From an uncultured Alphaproteobacteria bacterium (GTDB taxonomy: Bacteria > Pseudomonadota > Alphaproteobacteria > Rs-D84): a stretch of DNA of 9,538 nucleotides. This document shows positions 5,932-9,538 of this stretch, in pieces. The stretch spans positions 1-9,538 of the forward strand of contig CAJGDN010000033.1 in assembly GCA_904502245.1 (NCBI GenBank). Direction: 5' to 3'. The notes under the pieces were generated by a model. That model ran no database searches and was not told the origin of the DNA. It worked only from the letters and a program-made list of their open reading frames with translations. Positions within the stretch are counted from its first letter, which is position 1. Every line of letters starts with the position of its first letter. Made by a program: the position numbers and the translations under genes.

Positions 5932-5991
5932 TTTCATTTTATAAAATAAATTACTAAGATAAAACACAAGAAAAAGAAAAGGTATTTTACT

Positions 5992-6984
5992 ATGTCAGAT
6001 AAAATCGTATTAACCGGCATCAAACCAACTGGAATGCCGCATTTGGGCAATTATGTTGGTGCATTAAAACCACTGATTGAACAATCAAAATCGCATAAGA
6101 CGTTTATGTTTATTGCAGATTTACATGCATTAAATACCATACACGATGCATCACAAATCAAACAGCATACATATGAAATTGCCGCACTGCTGATTGCATT
6201 GGGGCTGGATTTAAACAACGCAGTATTGTTCCGTCAGTCGGACATTAACGAAATATATCACTTGAACACGTTGTTAAATAACGTTACGCCAAAAGGACTG
6301 ATGAACCGCGCACATTCGTACAAGGCTGCAATGGACAAAAACACCGCCGCGGGTCTGGACGTGGACGCAGGGATTAATATGGGGCTGTATACTTACCCTA
6401 TTTTGATGACAGCGGATATTTTGCTGTACAATTCCGATATTGTGCCGGTTGGTGCAGACCAGAAACAGCATGTTGAATTCGCGCGCGATATCGCAGGTTA
6501 CTTTAACAAAACATATGGCGACACATTTAAAATGCCAGAACCTGTTATTGGCGAAGAAACAGGACTGATACCGGGACTGGACGGGCGCAAAATGAGCAAA
6601 TCATACGACAACATTATTCCACTGTTTGCACCAGAGAAAGAATTAAAGAAAAAAATCATGCGCATCATTACGGATTCTAAGTTGCCAGAAGATAAAAAAG
6701 ACCCAGAAGAATCCACAATTTATCAACTGTATAAACATTTTGCAACAGACGACGAAATCGCACAGTTCGCAGAAATGTTCCGTGCAGGCGGGATGGGATA
6801 CGGGACAGCAAAAACAATTCTGTTTGAAAAAATCAACAGCGTTCTGGCAGAACCACGCGCAGAATATGAACGCCTGATGGCAAATACAGATGAAATTGAC
6901 GCAATATTGGCAGATGGAGCAAAACGCGCAAGTCTGGTTGCAGCAGAAACATTGGCACGTGTAAAAAAAGCAATGCTGGGATAA
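5992..6984 (+). CDS. trpS: Tryptophan--tRNA ligase
   Basis: This class I aminoacyl-tRNA synthetase charges tRNA-Trp with tryptophan using ATP. The N-terminal PTGMPHLGN (12-20) is the TrpRS form of the HIGH motif (HLGN), followed by YVGA. GADQKQHVEFARDIA is the family's signature in the catalytic domain, and GRKMSKSYDN carries KMSKS at residues 200-204. The C-terminal anticodon-binding helices look intact, and 330 residues match the E. coli length (334). An AAAAGG lies about 9 nt before the ATG. It is the first gene of a unit with a SIMPL-domain protein (21 nt later) and xerC, driven by the promoter at 5798-5826 through a long leader that may be regulatory. Confidence 0.97.
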   Translation: MSDKIVLTGIKPTGMPHLGNYVGALKPLIEQSKSHKTFMFIADLHALNTIHDASQIKQHTYEIAALLIALGLDLNNAVLFRQSDINEIYHLNTLLNNVTPKGLMNRAHSYKAAMDKNTAAGLDVDAGINMGLYTYPILMTADILLYNSDIVPVGADQKQHVEFARDIAGYFNKTYGDTFKMPEPVIGEETGLIPGLDGRKMSKSYDNIIPLFAPEKELKKKIMRIITDSKLPEDKKDPEESTIYQLYKHFATDDEIAQFAEMFRAGGMGYGTAKTILFEKINSVLAEPRAEYERLMANTDEIDAILADGAKRASLVAAETLARVKKAMLG

Positions 6985-7005
6985 TTATAAAAGGAGAGAG
7001 AAAAG

Positions 7006-7740
7006 ATGAAAAAAACACTGATTTGGATTGGTACTGTTATTGGTGCAGGCGCAGTGATGGCAATGGCATTCAATTTACTGGAACGAAATGCCATAGTTCG
7101 CACAGTTTCTGTTAATGGTGAATGCATTACAACATTTAAAAAAGACAAGACTGCAATCACACTGCGCGTAACAACACTGGCACCAACGGCAGCAGAATCT
7201 ATGAAAATGGCGACAGAAAAAGCCAGCCAGATAACTAAACAACTGGAAACACTGCCGGTCGAGATGCAGACAACACAATTCAATTCGTATGAAAAGACCG
7301 AATGGAATCGTGATGCACAGAAATCTGTTACGCTGGGGATTGAAACAACCATCGCAATTGAGGTGTCCGCAAACGGCATGACAACAATCGAAACAGTATT
7401 GGCACAATTCGCCGGTCAGAACGATATATACACCGAAAATCTGCGTATGTATGCCAGCCCAGCCATTACCAAGGCGGCGTTGGAAAAATGCCTGGGGGAT
7501 GCGACCGAAAATGCACGCGTGCGCGCAACCGCAATGGCCGCAGGCGACGGACGACAGGTCGGCAAAATGCTAAGCGTTTCGTATGGCACACAAACAACAG
7601 ATGTTGCAGTACCAGCATACGGATTGATGCGAACTAAAATGAATGTTGCCGAAGCCGCCGCCATGGATACCGCCGGCACAATCGTTGGCAAAGATGCAGA
7701 ATTATCTGTTTCTGTGTCCGCCATCTTTGAAATAAAATAG
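7006..7740 (+). CDS. SIMPL-domain (DUF541, YggE-like) envelope protein
   Basis: Residues 5-22 form a hydrophobic N-terminal segment, a signal anchor or an uncleaved signal peptide; no lipobox is seen. The rest resembles the SIMPL/DUF541 family. It opens with TVSVNGE (33-39), followed by beta strands and a long helix with Ala and Lys (60-82). A central strand pair follows near NSYEKTEWN, then the Ala-rich helix before GRQVGKMLSVSYG, and finally LSVSVSAIFEIK. Family members such as E. coli YggE are periplasmic and tied loosely to oxidative stress; the biochemical role is unknown. The length of 244 residues is normal for the family. A very good AAGGAGAG sits upstream of the ATG, and the gap to xerC is only 7 nt. 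Confidence 0.85.
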   Translation: MKKTLIWIGTVIGAGAVMAMAFNLLERNAIVRTVSVNGECITTFKKDKTAITLRVTTLAPTAAESMKMATEKASQITKQLETLPVEMQTTQFNSYEKTEWNRDAQKSVTLGIETTIAIEVSANGMTTIETVLAQFAGQNDIYTENLRMYASPAITKAALEKCLGDATENARVRATAMAAGDGRQVGKMLSVSYGTQTTDVAVPAYGLMRTKMNVAEAAAMDTAGTIVGKDAELSVSVSAIFEIK

Positions 7741-7747
7741 GCATGAT

Positions 7748-8659
7748 ATGAATGATACCGTCGTCGATTTTATTAAATACCTGATTGACACAAAACACTA
7801 TTCTGCACATACGGCGACGGCCTATGAAATTGACATTCGTGATTTTATAAAATTTATGGATGATTATCGGGGTGGCGTGTCCACCCTGAGTGATTTTAAG
7901 CAGGCAGACACAATTTGCTTTCGTGCATATTTGGCAAATAGACAACGACGCGGAATGTCAGCAACATCTACTGCGCGGGCACTGTCGTCGTTACGTGGTT
8001 TTTATCGTTTCTTGGGTAAAAATTATGGCGTAATTAATGATGCAATTGGACTGATTTCTTCGCCACGTGTGCCACGCAAACTGTCCAAGGCCATTGACCC
8101 AATTGATGTTGAAAATATGCATGACGCAATTAAACAAATTGACGCCCCAGAACCATGGATTGCCGCACGCGATTGGGCGTTGGTGGTGTTGCTGTTTGGA
8201 TGCGGTCTGCGAATATCCGAAGCGTTGGGACTGACCAATAACGACGTGCGCGGTCGCCCAAACGTTCTGCGCATTATTGGCAAAGGAAACAAAGAAAGAT
8301 TGGTTCCGGTACTGCCTGCGGTTTGGACTGCGATTGAAAAATATGAAAAACTGCGCCCGTTTGGCGGCGATGGGGATGACAAATTATTCCGCAGTGTGCG
8401 CGGTCTGCCAATGTCTGCACGAATGGCAGAAAAAGTAGTAGAGGCACTGCGCCACTATCTGCAATTGCCCGATTATGTAACACCGCACGCACTGCGACAC
8501 ACATTTGCGACCGCGCTGTTGGCAGATGGGGCGGATTTGCGCAGTTTGCAGGAATTATTGGGGCATTCTTCACTGTCTACCACGCAATTATACACACGCG
8601 TAAATATGGCGGAAATTACGAATATTTATGCAAATGCGCACCCGCGTGCCAAGGATTAA
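7748..8659 (+). CDS. xerC: Tyrosine recombinase, XerC-like
   Basis: XerC acts with XerD at dif to resolve chromosome dimers. The N-terminal core-binding domain (1-110) includes ATSTARALSSLRGFYRFL. The catalytic domain has the full set: Arg155 (GCGLRISEA), Lys179 (GKGNKER), His247 and Arg250 (HALRHTFA), His273 (LLGHSSLSTT) and the nucleophile Tyr282. A length of 303 residues is typical. The wording around ARALSxLRxFxRFL and HSSLSTTQ.Y resembles alphaproteobacterial XerC more than XerD, but this was judged by eye. There is no clear Shine-Dalgarno; with the SIMPL gene ending 7 nt before, translation is probably coupled. Its position next to a tRNA gene could suggest an integrase, but the domestic length, the operon context and the lack of flanking repeats favour a housekeeping role. 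Confidence 0.9.
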   Translation: MNDTVVDFIKYLIDTKHYSAHTATAYEIDIRDFIKFMDDYRGGVSTLSDFKQADTICFRAYLANRQRRGMSATSTARALSSLRGFYRFLGKNYGVINDAIGLISSPRVPRKLSKAIDPIDVENMHDAIKQIDAPEPWIAARDWALVVLLFGCGLRISEALGLTNNDVRGRPNVLRIIGKGNKERLVPVLPAVWTAIEKYEKLRPFGGDGDDKLFRSVRGLPMSARMAEKVVEALRHYLQLPDYVTPHALRHTFATALLADGADLRSLQELLGHSSLSTTQLYTRVNMAEITNIYANAHPRAKD

Positions 8660-8690
8660 AAACAAAAATTTAAAATCCATAAAAAAAGTG

Positions 8691-8718
8691 CTTGCATTTA
8701 TTCTGGGAATAGTATAAC
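8691..8718 (+). promoter_or_regulatory. tRNA-Asp promoter
   Basis: CTTGCA (8691-8696) and TATAAC (8713-8718) with a 16-nt spacer; written as TTGCAT the spacer is 15. The start would be near 8725, about 8 nt before the tRNA. Confidence 0.6.
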
Positions 8719-8732
8719 ATTAGCAACGCTTT

Positions 8733-8809
8733 GGGGTTGTAGCTCAGCTGGTTAGAGCGTCTGCCTGTCACGCAGAAGGTCGCGGGTTCGAGCCCCGTCA
8801 ATCCCGCCA
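8733..8809 (+). tRNA. tRNA-Asp(GUC)
   Basis: A 77-nt cloverleaf. The acceptor stem is GGGGTTG with CAATCCC (one G-U pair), the D arm begins GCTC, and the anticodon stem TCTGC/GCAGA holds the loop CTGTCAC with anticodon GTC at 8767-8769. The T arm is GCGGG-TTCGAGC-CCCGT. The discriminator is G, and CCA (8807-8809) is encoded. A GUC anticodon is a substrate for Tgt and QueA encoded in the same window. Confidence 0.98.
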
Positions 8810-8815
8810 GTATTT

Positions 8816-8840
8816 ACACCGTCTTATGACGGTGTTTTTT
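8816..8840 (+). terminator. Intrinsic terminator after tRNA-Asp
   Basis: ACACCGTC (8816-8823), loop TTAT and GACGGTGT (8828-8835) form a perfect 8-bp stem followed by T up to 8840. It begins 7 nt after the tRNA. Since xerC has no terminator of its own, this may also end the trpS-xerC transcript. Confidence 0.92.
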
Positions 8841-8867
8841 CTTGTTTATTATTTAAATTTATTTGTT

Positions 8868-8873
8868 TATAAT
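8868..8873 (+). promoter_or_regulatory. Candidate -10 of the META-domain lipoprotein gene
   Basis: A perfect TATAAT 33 nt before the start codon. TTGTTT at 8842-8847 is the only -35-like match, at a long 20-nt spacing, so the -35 is uncertain. The surrounding sequence is very AT-rich. Confidence 0.45.
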
Positions 8874-8906
8874 TTGTTTAGATTCAAAATAAAAAAAGGA
8901 GAAAAC

Positions 8907-9356
8907 ATGAAATTTAAAAATATGGTTATGGGGGCATGCGTATTAGCATTGGCGGCATGTGGCGATAATGCACAAAACCCAGAATTGTTAAAGGGCGCAA
9001 ACTTTGTTTCTGCACAGCCGGGCGCAGATATAACGCTGTCTTTTGATCCAAACGAAATGCGCGTTTATGGTCGTGTTGTAAATCTGTATAATGGTGGATA
9101 TGCGGCAGACGGCAACAATATTAAATTTGAAGGCTTTGCATCAACCATGATGATGGGCGAACCGGGCGCAATGGAAACAGAACAAGAATATTTCCAATTT
9201 ATGCCAATGGTTGAAAAATATGAACTGAGCGACGGTAAATTAACACTGATTGCGGGTGACGGCAAAGAAATTATCTTTACCCAGGTCGAAGAATTGCCGG
9301 GCGAAGAAGCCCCAGCAGAGGCAGCAGACACCCCAGCAGATGCAACTGCAAAATAA
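8907..9356 (+). CDS. META/HslJ-like domain lipoprotein
   Basis: The start at 8907 has AAAAAGGAG 5 nt upstream and gives a classic lipoprotein signal with lipobox LAAC, Cys18; a start 27 codons earlier lies in the terminator loop and is unlikely. The mature part resembles the META domain found in HslJ-type envelope proteins: ITLSFD (42-47), a glycine-rich turn GRVVNLYNGGY (55-65), FAST..M (77-82), AMETEQ (88-93) and YELSDGKLTL (105-114). The residues usually Cys in many members (GCN, and MxCP after the ST motif) are replaced here, so any disulfide is lost. The C-terminal 20 residues are Ala, Pro, Glu and Asp-rich and probably disordered. It stands alone between two tRNA units. The function of META lipoproteins is poorly defined; heat-shock and antibiotic-tolerance links exist for HslJ. 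Confidence 0.82.
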   Translation: MKFKNMVMGACVLALAACGDNAQNPELLKGANFVSAQPGADITLSFDPNEMRVYGRVVNLYNGGYAADGNNIKFEGFASTMMMGEPGAMETEQEYFQFMPMVEKYELSDGKLTLIAGDGKEIIFTQVEELPGEEAPAEAADTPADATAK

Positions 9357-9383
9357 AAACGGAAAAAATTCATTGTTATTTAC

Positions 9384-9412
9384 TTGACAATTGATTTGAA
9401 TACCGTTATAAT
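9384..9412 (+). promoter_or_regulatory. Consensus promoter of tRNA-Glu
   Basis: TTGACA (9384-9389), 17 nt, TATAAT (9407-9412): a perfect sigma-70 consensus. The start would be about 9419, with a 5' leader of about 27 nt to be removed. It implies very strong expression. Confidence 0.93.
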
Positions 9413-9445
9413 TTGCCAGCGTTTGATTAAGAACATGGCAGTTTT

Positions 9446-9521
9446 GGCCCCATCGTCTAGAGGCCTAGGACACCGCCCTTTCAAGGCGAGAACACCGGTT
9501 CGAATCCGGTTGGGGCTGCCA
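9446..9521 (+). tRNA. tRNA-Glu(UUC)
   Basis: A 76-nt cloverleaf closely matching the E. coli tRNA-Glu pattern. The acceptor stem is GGCCCCA with TGGGGCT (first pair G-U), and the D region reads TCGTCTAG. The anticodon loop CTTTCAA holds TTC at 9480-9482, and the T arm is ACCGG-TTCGAAT-CCGGT. The discriminator is G, and CCA (9519-9521) is encoded. The outermost anticodon-stem pair, C9473 with A9489, is a mismatch. The 17 bases after it show nothing recognisable. Confidence 0.97.
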
Positions 9522-9538
9522 AATCTGATTTTCCGTCC

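Noticed and set aside
5770..5967. A 65-codon minus-strand reading frame in the trpS leader region
   Set aside because: It covers the terminator, the promoter and the structured leader on the other strand, and has no convincing RBS or recognisable protein character.
6723..7379. A 218-codon minus-strand reading frame across the end of trpS and the SIMPL gene
   Set aside because: Both plus-strand genes are well supported. The minus frame is Ser/Val/Ala-rich shadow sequence without an RBS and crosses a gene boundary.
7748..8809. Tyrosine recombinase next to a tRNA gene as the edge of an integrative element
   Set aside because: The recombinase is XerC-like in length and sequence and sits in an operon with trpS. 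I see no repeat of the tRNA 3' end and no phage or plasmid genes nearby.
1..9538. CRISPR array, insertion sequence, toxin-antitoxin pair or defence island
   Set aside because: I found no spaced repeats, terminal inverted repeats or transposase, nuclease or toxin motifs. Gene content is housekeeping and envelope functions.

Overview
The window looks like ordinary chromosome from a moderately AT-rich Gram-negative bacterium, most likely an alphaproteobacterium. The evidence is a XerC-like recombinase of the kind I associate with that class, LTGC and LAAC lipoproteins, a SIMPL (YggE-like) envelope protein, and bacterial Tgt, QueA, Era and TrpRS with tRNAs whose CCA end is encoded. The class assignment is inferred from protein style; I ran no search. 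An uncultured, small-genome, gut-type lineage is possible but unproven.

Left half (1-4454), all on the minus strand. Reading in the direction of transcription: era, a small lipoprotein, queA, tgt and a small unknown gene. These are packed as one probable operon: an 11-nt gap, then stop abutting start, then overlaps of 17 and 8 nt. queA and tgt are the two tRNA-modifying steps of the queuosine pathway. After a 63-nt gap comes a gene that runs off the left edge, encoding a single-pass membrane protein with a long charged helical domain. Its ribosome-binding site lies inside a perfect 10-bp hairpin.

Centre (4455-4555) is a divergent promoter region. To its right, on the plus strand, are a dCTP deaminase-family gene and an unknown helical protein, closed by a strong terminator at 5772-5796.

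Right half. A consensus-like promoter (5798-5826) drives a leader of about 160 nt and then trpS, a SIMPL-domain protein and xerC, which are tightly spaced and probably one operon. The leader is GC-rich in its middle, can form alternative hairpins and holds a possible 19-codon leader peptide with one Trp codon. Next come tRNA-Asp(GUC) with its own promoter and terminator, a META-domain lipoprotein, and tRNA-Glu(UUC) behind a perfect TTGACA-17-TATAAT promoter.

I see no mobile element, CRISPR array, defence system or toxin-antitoxin pair. The points most worth a second look are regulatory: the hairpin over the left-edge gene's start, the trpS leader, and two promoters placed so that transcription would begin at or next to a start codon (era and the putative trpS leader peptide).
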